Shown: positions 1 to 8,436, counted from the first letter of the stretch. The stretch: DNA of 19,762 nt from Chloroflexota bacterium (GCA_030636125.1 DAOVXM010000006.1:1-19762), one strand, 5' to 3'. The notes: a model not told the origin generated them from the sequence alone. Numbers and translations are program-made.

Positions 1-181
1 AATGCGAATTTGTTTGAATAAATTGAGTCGATTCCTGTATGATGCTGGTATGCCGCCTTTTACTCTATTGACCACGAAGACAGCTTTTCTTGGGTAGATC
101 TCTCAGAAATTGGGGGATCGAAAAGAGTAGTGCTTGGATTGTTTGTAGGGTTTCATCCATATATTGGAGTAGAATGAGGAC
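1..181. other. Upstream flank without a recognisable gene
   Basis: I see no identifiable gene here. A short open frame at 2-97 on the plus strand (31 codons) could be the tail of a gene outside the window or chance; it matches no family I know. The stretch before the next gene is AT-rich and holds a GGAG at 166-169, 12 bases before the ATG at 182, a plausible ribosome binding site. A TATATT at 160-165 could be a -10 box, but it has no well-spaced -35 partner, so I do not call a promoter. Confidence 0.5.
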
Positions 182-652
182 ATGAACCGGGACAAAGAGA
201 TCCAGGAATTTTGGAAAGCATATTTGGACTCATTTGGAAAAGGTAGGACAAAACCAGACTCTTTCGAAGTCTGGTATTTTGGGAATAATGAAAATATGGC
301 GAACGAGCTTGGGGCACTGGTGAAGGCTGGTATAAAGACGGCGACATGCAGTTTATACTGGTCCTATGAGGTAGAAGATGAAGTGCTACCTGAGGTTGGC
401 AGTCATAGCCTCATTACGAATTGGGATGGCCAGCCGATCTGTATTATTGAAACAGTGGGGGTAGAGATCAAGGCGTATAATCAAGTGGATGAACATTTCG
501 CCTATGAGGAAGGCGAAGGAGATCGCTCATTAGATTATTGGCGAGAGGTTCATTGGCAGTTTTTTTCTAAAGAATGTGAAGACATCGGATGCCAGCCAAG
601 GGTGGATATGCCACTCGTATGTGAGCGATTCCGGGTTGTCTTCTTTTCATAA
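182..652 (+). CDS. ASCH domain-containing protein
   Basis: A 156-residue soluble protein of the ASCH superfamily, a small beta-barrel fold related to PUA domains. Family members bind RNA or nucleotides, and some characterised ones act as ribonucleases or amidohydrolases. The N-terminal helix (FWKAYLDSFG, about residues 10-19), the central segment around residues 50-60 (AGIKTATCSLYW, like the G.K.aT.s family motif) and the aromatic- and acid-rich segment EEGEGDRSLDYWREVHWQFF (about 109-128) are typical of the 140-160-residue bacterial branch; the length fits. The start is the ATG with GGAG 12 bases upstream. It lies 39 bases before the radical SAM gene on the same strand and may be cotranscribed, but nothing shows a functional link. 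The domain call is firm; the substrate and role are unknown. Confidence 0.8.
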   Translation: MNRDKEIQEFWKAYLDSFGKGRTKPDSFEVWYFGNNENMANELGALVKAGIKTATCSLYWSYEVEDEVLPEVGSHSLITNWDGQPICIIETVGVEIKAYNQVDEHFAYEEGEGDRSLDYWREVHWQFFSKECEDIGCQPRVDMPLVCERFRVVFFS

Positions 653-691
653 GTATATTTACTGGAAGGGAGACATATTAGAGTTGTAACT

Positions 692-1945
692 ATGTGTTCA
701 AATCCAACCATATGGGCTGAAGTGGATGATCAGGGGCGGTTAGTACTGCCAGCAGACGTGGTTACTCGTTATGGATTGCAAGCGGGAGCGCGTGTGCGCA
801 TTGATGCAGGCGAGAATGATCTTCGCCTCCACCGGCCAGTAACACATTTAGCCAAAGTGTATGTTGAACCAACCAATCGTTGTAATATCGCTTGCCGCAC
901 ATGTATGCGTAACGTCTGGGAAGTTGAGTACGGCCGCATGTCTTCTGACACGTTTGATCACATCCTGGAGGGTTTGCGTGTGATGTCGCCACCGCCCACA
1001 GTCTTCTTTTGTGGTTTAGGTGAACCTCTCGCCCATCCAGAAATTATCGAAATGATTAAGCAAGTGAAAGAACTCGGTGCAAATGTGGAGTTAATTACAA
1101 ATGGTACTTTGCTAGATGAGGAACTTTCGCGTCAGTTAGTTGCATCTGGGTTGGATGTTTTGTGGGTGTCGATAGACGGTGCTAAGCCAGAGAGCTATGC
1201 AGATGTACGTTTAGGAGCAGTTTTACCTGATGTAATCGATAATTTGGTGACCTTGCGGAATGCGCGACCCTATGCTTATATTCCTAAGCCAGAGATTGGG
1301 ATTGTATTTGTGGCAATGAAACAAAACGTTGCTGATTTGCCGGATGTGCTCGCCATCGGGCGACATGTGCGTGCTACACGTTTTCTGGTGACCAACGTAC
1401 TGCCTTACACACCCGAGTTGATCAGTGAGACATTATATGAAAAGACCTTAAAGGACGTAACCTATATGTCTTCCCCTTGGCTGCGAAAGTTGAGCCTGCC
1501 CAAGATGGATATAAACCATATCACGGAAGGTGCGTTCTTGCGTGCATTACATAGTGGCTATAATGTTAACTTTGCAGGAAATAATTTGGGCGTGACGAGC
1601 GATGTTTGTACTTTCATTGAAAGTGGTTCGATGGCGATTGGGTGGGATGGCAATGTAAGCCCTTGTCCGCCACTATTGTATACACATTCCAGTTATCTAC
1701 ACGGGATCAAACGTGTCTCCTATCGGCACTTGATTGGCAATGTGAATGAAAGTGAGTTGATTGAGTTATGGAACGACCCGGAGTATGTCGCTTACCGTGA
1801 TCGTGTGCATCGCTTTGCCTTTGCTCCCTGCACCTTCTGCGGTGGGTGTGATCTCTCTGAAGCCAATCAGGAAGATTGTTTGGGGAACGAAGCACCAGCT
1901 TGCGGGGCTTGCTTGTGGGCGCAGGGGGTGATCCAGTGCCCGTGA
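692..1945 (+). CDS. AbrB-type N-terminal domain + radical SAM/SPASM protein, probable tungsten-oxidoreductase cofactor maturase
   Basis: A 417-residue three-part protein. Residues about 6-48 (EVDDQGRLVLPADVVTRYGL, then an RVRID strand) look like a SpoVT/AbrB swapped-hairpin domain. The radical SAM core follows, with the cluster motif C64-x3-C68-x2-C71 in EPTNRCNIACRTC, a GLGEPLAHP segment near residues 109-117 and ITNGTLL near 135-141. The C-terminal part from about residue 300 is SPASM-like and rich in cysteine (GNVSPCPP, CTFCGGC, and a tail CGACLWAQGVIQCP), enough for auxiliary 4Fe-4S clusters. The layout and this tail resemble the family described as radical SAM maturases of tungsten-cofactor aldehyde ferredoxin oxidoreductases. 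From family knowledge I infer a role in maturing a pterin W/Mo oxidoreductase or a peptide modification linked to it. No such oxidoreductase lies in the window. The start is the first in-frame ATG; the nearest strong purine stretch, AGGGAG at 667-672, is about 19 bases away, so translation signals are weak. Radical SAM/SPASM is certain; the exact substrate is not. Confidence 0.72.
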   Translation: MCSNPTIWAEVDDQGRLVLPADVVTRYGLQAGARVRIDAGENDLRLHRPVTHLAKVYVEPTNRCNIACRTCMRNVWEVEYGRMSSDTFDHILEGLRVMSPPPTVFFCGLGEPLAHPEIIEMIKQVKELGANVELITNGTLLDEELSRQLVASGLDVLWVSIDGAKPESYADVRLGAVLPDVIDNLVTLRNARPYAYIPKPEIGIVFVAMKQNVADLPDVLAIGRHVRATRFLVTNVLPYTPELISETLYEKTLKDVTYMSSPWLRKLSLPKMDINHITEGAFLRALHSGYNVNFAGNNLGVTSDVCTFIESGSMAIGWDGNVSPCPPLLYTHSSYLHGIKRVSYRHLIGNVNESELIELWNDPEYVAYRDRVHRFAFAPCTFCGGCDLSEANQEDCLGNEAPACGACLWAQGVIQCP

Positions 1946-2029
1946 GAAGGGGGAGTTCATAGAGGATTAGACTGTCTCTTTTGCCTGGATGGATTCCCAA
2001 ACCCTCGGGTATGAAACGGTTTCAATTCC

Positions 2030-4162
2030 CTAATCATCTACACAAAATACATGTAACTCTCTTGGACCATGTACGCCAATCGTGAGGGTCATTTCAATAT
2101 CTGCAGTGCGAGATGGACCGCTTATCAGGGCTGTGGATGAAGCTTTAAGGACTTCATTAAGGTGTAAGACGCTGCTAAGATTTGGATATAGATCTTGGAA
2201 ATTAAAAATAGCAATATGGATTTCCGGAAGCAAAGAAGCGGCCGGCAATCGGCCATCACCTCCAGGAAGAACCAGCGTACCAGTCTCTGCAACTGCTGCA
2301 ATTGCACCTGTGATACCAGCTCGGGGTATTTTGCTCTCCGAGCCTCTTGCATTTTTTAAATCGGTTGCATCAAATGTGGATCGGACCTTGATCCCAGCAG
2401 AAATCAGATCTTTTATAATATTGCTTGGTAAGCATTTCTCTTCCCAGGTTAAGATGCTATGGATGTCTTTCTCGCGCAATAGGTTAAGTACCTGCTCTGA
2501 TAAAGCTGATGATGTGCAGTGTATAAAGTGCCCTTCAAGAGCAGTTAATTCTTGCTCAAACCTGTCAAGCAGTTTATATTTGGGTATATTTGCCACAGCT
2601 GAGCTGTTCGCAGAATTGAAGTTTTCCTCGATTGTTGCTTCCATCTTCAGCCTGGATACCTTATTGGCTGTCTCTTTATAATCTTGGTCGCCTGTTTGTT
2701 TCCTTTTCTGATTATCAATTTGCATGTTCAGCCAGCGTTCCCGGAAAGGTTGCCTCGGAGGGCTTGGCAAATCTTTGCTGTAGCCCCACCCGGTGAAAGC
2801 CGGTAACCGCAGCCAGGCCGGTGATAAGCTGCCGACGATATTTGCCACTTTCTGAAAAGTAGCAAACCGTTTGGGCTCTACCGCCATCCACGTATACAGT
2901 CTTAATCCCCACGCCAGGAAGGTGGGAGTATTGGGTGTGTGGGTTTTTCCAGAGACAGCGTGTGGATTATCAGGAGTTTGTCCTGCGCGTATGCGCAGCA
3001 GCAATTTAGGCAAATCGATATCCACTGGACAGGCTTCCTTACACGCCCCGCACAAACTGGATGCACGGGCTAAATATCCAAATTCCGATTCTCCAAAGAG
3101 CCCAGGAGAGATGACCGAGCCGATCGGTCCAGGGTAAGTGCTGCTTTCGCCATGAGTGTTAACGTAGGCATGCCCGCCGATTTCCTGGAAGACTGGACAG
3201 GCATTCAGACAAGCGCCACAGCGGATGCAGTACAGCGCCTCGGCAAGGGGTGAATTTCTTAAACTAGTCCGACCGTTATCGACCAAGATCAGGTGACGCT
3301 CACGCGGTCCGAAGGCTTTGGAATGACTGCGGGAGGTTACTGGTCCGTGGATGAGGCTGGTGTACACGGTTGTTTTTTGACCTGTGGCTGAGCGCGGTAG
3401 AAGGTAGAGCATTAATGCCAGGTCATCTAGAGTAGGCACCAGGCGTTCTATACCCATAAGCGCAATATGAATTGGCGGCACACTGGTAACCATCCGACCG
3501 TTGCCCTCATTGGTTATGATGCATATTGTGCCGGTGTCGGCTACACCAAAGTTAACCCCGGACAGGCCAATATCAGCCTCCAGGAAGACCTGGCGTAAAG
3601 CCTTTCGAGCTACCGATGTTAATGTGGAAATATCTTCGGTGAAATGGACGCCTAATTTTTCGTGGAATGTTTGGCCTATTTCCTGGCGGCGTAAGTGTAC
3701 AGCCGGTGTGATGATGTGGGCTGGTGGCTCGCCGCGTAGTTGCACAATATACTCACCCAGATCGGTTTCTACTACGCGTAGGCCTTCCGCCTGCAAAGCA
3801 TGGTTGAGACCAATCTCTTCGCTCACCATAGTTTTAGACTTGGCAATCAATTTAGCCTTATTCTTTTTCGCGATTTCGAGCACAATTTCATTCGCTGCAT
3901 TGGCATCCGTTGCACGATGAAGGGTCATGCCATTTGATTGCGCTTTGGTAATAAATTGGTCTAGATAATGATCCAAATTAGCGATCACCTCGGCACGAAG
4001 CCTATGAGCGCGTTGGCGCATCACGACCCATGGCTCGGGCAGTGACAGGAAAGCCTGTTCGCGTGCTCTTAGTCTCCTTTCTGCGTTATTATCCAAGGCT
4101 TCCTGTAGGTTGGGGTCAGCTAACGCAGAGCGGATATGGGCATGGAACGCATCAGGTGCCAT
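2030..4162 (-). CDS. Fused LutB-LutC: lactate utilization iron-sulfur protein with C-terminal LUD domain
   Basis: A 710-residue fusion of two subunits of the LutABC L-lactate oxidation complex, which passes electrons from lactate to the quinone pool. The LutB part spans about residues 1-470: a LUD domain (GVNFGVADTGTICIITNEGN near 202-221), then ferredoxin-like cysteines C312-x2-C315-x2-C318-x3-C322-P and C371-x2-C374-x3-C378-P, then the LutB C-terminal segment. A low-complexity, charged linker (about 480-525) leads into a LutC-type LUD domain (about 530-710) with AETGTLVLPGG (625-635) and SGPSRTADIE (681-690). In Bacillus subtilis lutB and lutC are separate genes. The start ATG has AGGAG at 4172-4176 with a 9-base spacer, and overlaps the end of lutA by 11 bases, implying translational coupling. 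The operon has no obvious permease or regulator beside it. Assignment to the family is firm; lactate as the substrate is inferred from the family. Confidence 0.9.
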   Translation of the reverse strand: MAPDAFHAHIRSALADPNLQEALDNNAERRLRAREQAFLSLPEPWVVMRQRAHRLRAEVIANLDHYLDQFITKAQSNGMTLHRATDANAANEIVLEIAKKNKAKLIAKSKTMVSEEIGLNHALQAEGLRVVETDLGEYIVQLRGEPPAHIITPAVHLRRQEIGQTFHEKLGVHFTEDISTLTSVARKALRQVFLEADIGLSGVNFGVADTGTICIITNEGNGRMVTSVPPIHIALMGIERLVPTLDDLALMLYLLPRSATGQKTTVYTSLIHGPVTSRSHSKAFGPRERHLILVDNGRTSLRNSPLAEALYCIRCGACLNACPVFQEIGGHAYVNTHGESSTYPGPIGSVISPGLFGESEFGYLARASSLCGACKEACPVDIDLPKLLLRIRAGQTPDNPHAVSGKTHTPNTPTFLAWGLRLYTWMAVEPKRFATFQKVANIVGSLSPAWLRLPAFTGWGYSKDLPSPPRQPFRERWLNMQIDNQKRKQTGDQDYKETANKVSRLKMEATIEENFNSANSSAVANIPKYKLLDRFEQELTALEGHFIHCTSSALSEQVLNLLREKDIHSILTWEEKCLPSNIIKDLISAGIKVRSTFDATDLKNARGSESKIPRAGITGAIAAVAETGTLVLPGGDGRLPAASLLPEIHIAIFNFQDLYPNLSSVLHLNEVLKASSTALISGPSRTADIEMTLTIGVHGPRELHVFCVDD

Positions 4163-4901
4163 CTGGTTTTGCTCCTGTCTGGACGAGTAACTCTGCGATA
4201 TGTAAGGCTCGAGGTGGCTTTTTTTGCCTATGGAGTCCCCCGTTTATGTTGGTGATACAACCTGCATCACATGAGACTACTACTGCCGCGCCACTGGTCT
4301 CGATATTGGCAATTTTGCGCGCCATCATCGCTTCGGAGAGTTCAGGATGCTCTACCGAGAATACGCCGCCGAAACCGCAACAATCTTCCGTACCAGGTAA
4401 TTCTACAAAATCAGATTCGCCAACCGCTTCGATCAAAGCGCGCGGCTGCCGATCAACACCCAGCTCACGTAGTAGATGACAAGATGAGTGATAGGTGATC
4501 TTTCCAGAAAAGCACGCCCCAAGATCAGTGACCCCTAGTACGTCAACCAGATATTCGGTGAATTCAAAGGTGCGTTTGGATAAGGCTTGCGCGCGTTCTA
4601 ACCACTTTGGATCTGCTGCAAACAGCTCTTGATAATAATGACGGATCATCCCTGCACACGAGCCAGAGGGAATAACCACCGCACCTGGTGCTTCTTCGAA
4701 AACCCTGATCGTATGTTCAGCCATACGCCGGGCATGGGTTCGCATCCCAGCGTTAAATGCAGGTTGTCCACAGCAAGTCTGCCTTTCGGGGAAGTTAACT
4801 CGAACGCCAGCTCTCTCCAAGACGCTTACGACTGCTTCACCAACCTCTGGGTACAGCGTATCTACGATACAAGTGACCATAAGTTGAACGGTTTCGGGCA
4901 T
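4152..4901 (-). CDS. lutA: LutA-type (Fe-S)-binding protein, lactate utilization
   Basis: A 249-residue cytosolic protein with two cysteine-rich CCG domains, the family of LutA/YkgE and of HdrB and GlpC subunits that carry unusual iron-sulfur clusters. The first domain has an early Cys in VTCIVD, then TCCGQPAFNAG and SGSCAGMIRHYY; the second has SSCHLLRELG, then DCCGFGGVFSVEHPELS and SCDAGC. In the first domain the last Cys pair of the generic consensus is reduced to CAGM, which as far as I recall is normal for LutA. With the fused LutB-LutC it would complete LutABC. I chose the ATG at 4901 because GGAG at 4908-4911 (complement) lies 6 bases upstream; a TTG at 4913 would leave that site inside the coding region. 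It is the first gene of the operon. Confidence 0.9.
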   Translation of the reverse strand: MPETVQLMVTCIVDTLYPEVGEAVVSVLERAGVRVNFPERQTCCGQPAFNAGMRTHARRMAEHTIRVFEEAPGAVVIPSGSCAGMIRHYYQELFAADPKWLERAQALSKRTFEFTEYLVDVLGVTDLGACFSGKITYHSSCHLLRELGVDRQPRALIEAVGESDFVELPGTEDCCGFGGVFSVEHPELSEAMMARKIANIETSGAAVVVSCDAGCITNINGGLHRQKKPPRALHIAELLVQTGAKPDGT

Positions 4902-4930
4902 AATGTTCTCCAAGGCAGGCTGCTGGTTGT

Positions 4931-4959
4931 ATTGTATCGCCTGGATGGCTAGGGGACAA
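4931..4959 (-). promoter_or_regulatory. Candidate promoter of the lut operon, with palindrome at the -35
   Basis: Read on the minus strand, TTGTCC (4959-4954) and TACAAT (4936-4931) are 17 bases apart, giving a predicted 5' leader of about 20-25 bases before the lutA ATG. A perfect 10-base palindrome, AGGATATCCT (4959-4968), touches the upstream edge of the -35 and is a possible operator. The same -35 hexamer with the same 17-base spacer occurs before cydDC. Pattern evidence only. Confidence 0.5.
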
Positions 4960-5143
4960 GGATATCCTAGTTGGTGGGAATTATCGCCATTTTGGATTGT
5001 TTAATTTATTGTAGATTCTGAATTGGGAAGTCATCTATGTGGTAAGATAGGGGCCGGTTTTATAAAGATATTATGCCATCATTGGCGTAAATCAGGTTTT
5101 TGTATTCAATAAAAATATGAAGAAAGAAGGTATTATTGCCATT

Positions 5144-7321
5144 ATGGAACCTTTTCGCGCCGAAATCCCAAATAACTTCAGCCTACCGCGGCGGATTAAC
5201 CGCCTTGGGGAGTTAGCTTACAATTTGTGGTGGACCTGGAATCCTGATTCTCAACGCTTATATTCCCGGATTGATAAGGAGCTTTGGGAACGCGTCTATC
5301 ATAACCCGATTCTCTTTCTAAATCAGGTGGAGCGACCTAAGTTAAATGCGGTTACCAACAACCGCTATTATCTTGAATTCTACGACCGTATCTTTCGCTC
5401 CTTCGACAGTTATATGAAATCAGAAGAAACCTGGTATACACGTACCCATCCGAAACTGCGCAACCGCCCGATTGCATATTTTTCAATGGAGTTTGGTCTG
5501 CACGAGGTCATACCTATCTATGCCGGCGGTTTAGGTGTCTTATCTGGCGACCATGTCAAAGAGGCCAGCGATCTTGGTTTGCCATTGGTTGCCGTAGGCC
5601 TGCGCTATTCGGAGGGCTATTTTACCCAACGCATCACCGAGGATGGTTGGCAAGAAGCCCATTACACGGAACATCCAACCGAAGATTTACCCGTCAGGTC
5701 TATCGTGGACGAAACTGGCGAACCAGTCACAATCTCAGTTGAGCTGCCGGGACGGGAAGTTACTGCCTGTGTGTTGGAGGTCCGCGTGGGCAGGGTGCCT
5801 CTATATTTGTTGGATACCAATATCCCAGAGAACTCACCTGATGATCGCGCCTTATCCGCCCGTTTGTATAGCAGCGACCTCGACTTGCGGATATCCCAGG
5901 AAATAATGCTGGGTATTGGTGGGCTGCGCGCATTGCGCGTTTTAGGCTATAACCCGAGCGTATGGCATATGAACGAGGGCCATTCCGCATTCCTGGTTTT
6001 GGAACGAATTCGCGAATTGGTAGATGCAGGACGCCCCTTGCAAGAGGCCCAGGAGATCGTACGTGCCTCAAATGTCTTCACTACTCACACTCCTGTACCC
6101 GCCGGCAACGACGAGTTTGCTTTATGGCTTGTAGATAAATATTTTTCACATATCTGGCCGCAATATGGTCTAACTCGGGAGCAATTTGTCGATTTAGCCC
6201 GTCATACGGTCTCTTGGGGGGATTCTTTTAGTATGCCTGTGTTGGCTTTGCGTTTTTCGGAAGGTCGTAATGCGGTCTCTGAATTGCACGGCAGAGTTTC
6301 ACGGGATATGTGGAACTTTTTGTGGTCTGATCGCCGCGTTGAGGATGTGCCGATCACGCATATCACCAATGGGATCCACACTGACACCTGGCTAGCGCGC
6401 CGTTTTGGGCACCTGTTTGATCGTTATTTAGGCGCTGATTGGCGTGAGTATATTGATGATCCAGAGATCTGGGATCAAGTGTTGAACATCCCTGACGAAC
6501 AGATTTGGGCGGTGCGCCGTCACCTGAAACGAAAGCTGGTCTCTTATATTAGTCATCGGGCACGTCGACAATGGCTAAGTGGGAGTGTCCACCCTGTGCA
6601 GACCTTGGCAGCCGGCGTATTGCTTGATCCTTATGTCTTGACCATCGGCTTCGCACGTCGTTTTGCTCCCTATAAGCGCGCCAACCTTGTATTGCGAGAC
6701 CTTGATCGTTTGTTAAATTTACTTAACCGGCCGGGTATGCCTGTGCAGATCATTTTTGCCGGCAAGTCGCATCCTGATCACGAGGGTGGCAAGATGCTCA
6801 TCCAGGAAGTTTACCGTGCAGTGAAACGTCCGGAGAGTGGAGGTCGTTTGGTCTTTCTGGATGATTACGATATGAATCTAGCGCGCTATTTAGTGCAAGG
6901 TGTGGACGTGTGGTTGAATACACCTCGTCGGCCAAACGAGGCTTCCGGCACCTCTGGCCAAAAGGCGGCTTTGAATGGTGTGCTCAATTTCTCGGTGCTG
7001 GATGGTTGGTGGCGCGAAGGCTATAATGGGAAGAATGGCTGGGCGATTGGAGATGATGTGGGTTTCAATAACTCTAACCATCAAGATGAAACGGATGCAT
7101 TAAGCTTATACGATACCCTGGAAAATGAGATCATCCCTTTATATTATCTAGAACGCTCGTCGGATGGTTTACCTGGAGATTGGATCGCGCGTATGAAAGA
7201 AGCAATACGTACGCTGGCGCCTCAATTCAGCATGCGCCGTATGGTCAAAGAGTATACTGAAACCCTGTATGTACCTGCCATCCAAGGTGTCAACCAATCT
7301 CAAATAAAAACCCAAAAATAA
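5144..7321 (+). CDS. glgP: Alpha-glucan (glycogen) phosphorylase
   Basis: A GT35 phosphorylase that releases glucose-1-phosphate from alpha-1,4-glucans with pyridoxal phosphate as cofactor. The N-terminal 110-120 residues match the extra DUF3417-type segment (RINRLGELAYNLWWTWNPDS) seen in the shorter TIGR02094-like class from Thermus, archaea and actinobacteria. IAYFSMEFGLHE and YAGGLGVLSGDH mark the start of the catalytic domain. The PLP lysine is K607 (counting from this start) in EASGTSGQKAALNGVLN, followed by DGWWREGYNGKNGWAIG. Many relatives have Met where this protein has Gln just before the lysine; I believe Gln is a known variant. The longest frame opens at 5117, but MEPFRAEIP fits the family start better and puts AGAAGG (5125-5130) upstream, though with a long 13-base spacer. 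Its stop overlaps the next gene's ATG (TAATG), so the two are coupled. No other glycogen gene is nearby. Confidence 0.9.
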   Translation: MEPFRAEIPNNFSLPRRINRLGELAYNLWWTWNPDSQRLYSRIDKELWERVYHNPILFLNQVERPKLNAVTNNRYYLEFYDRIFRSFDSYMKSEETWYTRTHPKLRNRPIAYFSMEFGLHEVIPIYAGGLGVLSGDHVKEASDLGLPLVAVGLRYSEGYFTQRITEDGWQEAHYTEHPTEDLPVRSIVDETGEPVTISVELPGREVTACVLEVRVGRVPLYLLDTNIPENSPDDRALSARLYSSDLDLRISQEIMLGIGGLRALRVLGYNPSVWHMNEGHSAFLVLERIRELVDAGRPLQEAQEIVRASNVFTTHTPVPAGNDEFALWLVDKYFSHIWPQYGLTREQFVDLARHTVSWGDSFSMPVLALRFSEGRNAVSELHGRVSRDMWNFLWSDRRVEDVPITHITNGIHTDTWLARRFGHLFDRYLGADWREYIDDPEIWDQVLNIPDEQIWAVRRHLKRKLVSYISHRARRQWLSGSVHPVQTLAAGVLLDPYVLTIGFARRFAPYKRANLVLRDLDRLLNLLNRPGMPVQIIFAGKSHPDHEGGKMLIQEVYRAVKRPESGGRLVFLDDYDMNLARYLVQGVDVWLNTPRRPNEASGTSGQKAALNGVLNFSVLDGWWREGYNGKNGWAIGDDVGFNNSNHQDETDALSLYDTLENEIIPLYYLERSSDGLPGDWIARMKEAIRTLAPQFSMRRMVKEYTETLYVPAIQGVNQSQIKTQK

Positions 7322-7848
7322 TGGAAATAATATTAAGCCCTCAGATATGGTTGGGGGCAGCTCTGATTTTTGCTTTACGGGTGGGTGATATGACCCTGGA
7401 CACCCTGCGCGTTTTGTTTGTGATGCGTGGAAAAAAAGGGATTGTCTGGGTCCTTGGTTTTTTCCAAGCCTCGATATTTATCTTGGCGATCAGCACTGTC
7501 TTAAAGAACCTGGATAATCCGCTGAACGTGATCGGTTACGCTGCCGGATTTGCCACAGGGGTTGTCTTTGGGATGTTAATCGAAGAGAAGTTGGCCATTG
7601 GACACATGCATGTCAGTATTGTCAGCCCGCGCCGTGGAACTGCTATTGCAGAGCGTTTAAGAGCGGAGGGATATGCTGTTACCGAAATCCCCGCTCGAGG
7701 TAAAGACGGTATGGTTACTATGCTCAACTGTAGCGTCTTGCGTAGAAAATTGCTAAAAGTGCGTACCTTGGTCAGTGATGTTGATCCAGATGCATTCATC
7801 ACGGCTGAAGATGTGCGCCCTGTGCGGCGCGGTTTGTGGCGAGCTTGA
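7321..7848 (+). CDS. UPF0316/DUF2179-type membrane protein, copy 1
   Basis: A 175-residue protein with three predicted membrane helices (about residues 10-34, 41-62 and 68-92) followed by a soluble C-terminal domain of about 80 residues (SIVSPRRGTAIAERLRAEGY, then DGMVTMLNC and AFITAEDVRP). This is the pattern of the UPF0316 family, whose tail resembles the DUF2179 domain also found at the end of YitT-type proteins. The function is unknown; the soluble part has a small alpha/beta look typical of ligand-sensing domains, which is inference only. Its ATG overlaps the glgP stop codon by one base, and copy 2 follows after 12 bases, so all three genes should be on one transcript. Confidence 0.82.
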   Translation: MEIILSPQIWLGAALIFALRVGDMTLDTLRVLFVMRGKKGIVWVLGFFQASIFILAISTVLKNLDNPLNVIGYAAGFATGVVFGMLIEEKLAIGHMHVSIVSPRRGTAIAERLRAEGYAVTEIPARGKDGMVTMLNCSVLRRKLLKVRTLVSDVDPDAFITAEDVRPVRRGLWRA

Positions 7849-7860
7849 GGTAAACCGGCG

Positions 7861-8376
7861 ATGTCACCAATGCTGACCTCCGCGCTCATAATCTTCGCCC
7901 TGCGCGTGGTGGATGTCTCCTTATACACTATTCGATTTATGATGGTGGTGCGTGGCCGTAAAGGTTTAGCCTGGTTGTTGGCTTTCTGCAAGGCAACCAT
8001 CTATGTACTTGCGATCTTGGGGGTTCTCTCTAACCTGGATAATTGGTTGAACATCATAGGATATGCGGCTGGCTTTGCTACCGGCAATATAGTTGGTATG
8101 TGGCTTGAAGGCAAGCTGGCGATAGGAATAACACATTTGCGGGTGATCAGCGCGAGACGAGGCTCAAGTATTGTCGAACGACTTCGTACTGCTGGATACG
8201 CAGTAACTGAGGTGGCCGGTCAAGGTAGAGATGGTATGGTGACCATCTTAAACTGCGGCGTGCAACGGAGAGAGGCTGGTAGGGTGACAGATATGATCGC
8301 TGAGATCGATGAGCAGGCCTTTATTACAGCGGAACCGGTACGACTGGTCTGGCGGGGGTTTTGGCATAGTGCGTAA
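7861..8376 (+). CDS. UPF0316/DUF2179-type membrane protein, copy 2
   Basis: A 171-residue paralogue of the preceding gene with the same three-helix plus soluble-domain plan. Shared blocks include NLDN-x-LN-x-IGYAAGFATG, the KLAIG end of helix 3, GYAVTE, DGMVT-x-LNC and AFITAE; by eye about half of the positions are identical over the full length. GAGG at 7847-7850, overlapping the stop of copy 1, gives a 10-base spacer to this ATG. An intrinsic terminator lies 26 bases after the stop. The arrangement suggests an old tandem duplication whose products may form a heteromer. Function unknown. Confidence 0.82.
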   Translation: MSPMLTSALIIFALRVVDVSLYTIRFMMVVRGRKGLAWLLAFCKATIYVLAILGVLSNLDNWLNIIGYAAGFATGNIVGMWLEGKLAIGITHLRVISARRGSSIVERLRTAGYAVTEVAGQGRDGMVTILNCGVQRREAGRVTDMIAEIDEQAFITAEPVRLVWRGFWHSA

Positions 8377-8401
8377 TCTTTAATCAATCAGATGTCCTTA
8401 T

Positions 8402-8436
8402 GCTCTCCTTGGCTTTATCCAAGGGGAGCTTTTTTT
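8402..8436 (+). terminator. Intrinsic terminator of the glgP-UPF0316 operon
   Basis: GCTCTCCTTGG (8402-8412) pairs with CCAAGGGGAGC (8419-8429), an 11-base-pair stem with a single T-G wobble and a 6-base loop, followed at once by seven T. This is a textbook Rho-independent terminator and separates the glucan operon from the cyd region. Confidence 0.93.

Noticed and set aside
2082..2681. Long open frames opposite lutBC, for example 199 codons on the plus strand.
   Set aside because: They are antisense to a well-conserved coding region, show no family features, and reflect codon bias of the real gene.
5009..5074. Promoter of glgP (TTGTAG, TAAGAT, TATTAT or TATAAA boxes).
   Set aside because: Several -10-like words occur, but none has a -35 partner at 16-18 bases, so no promoter can be supported.
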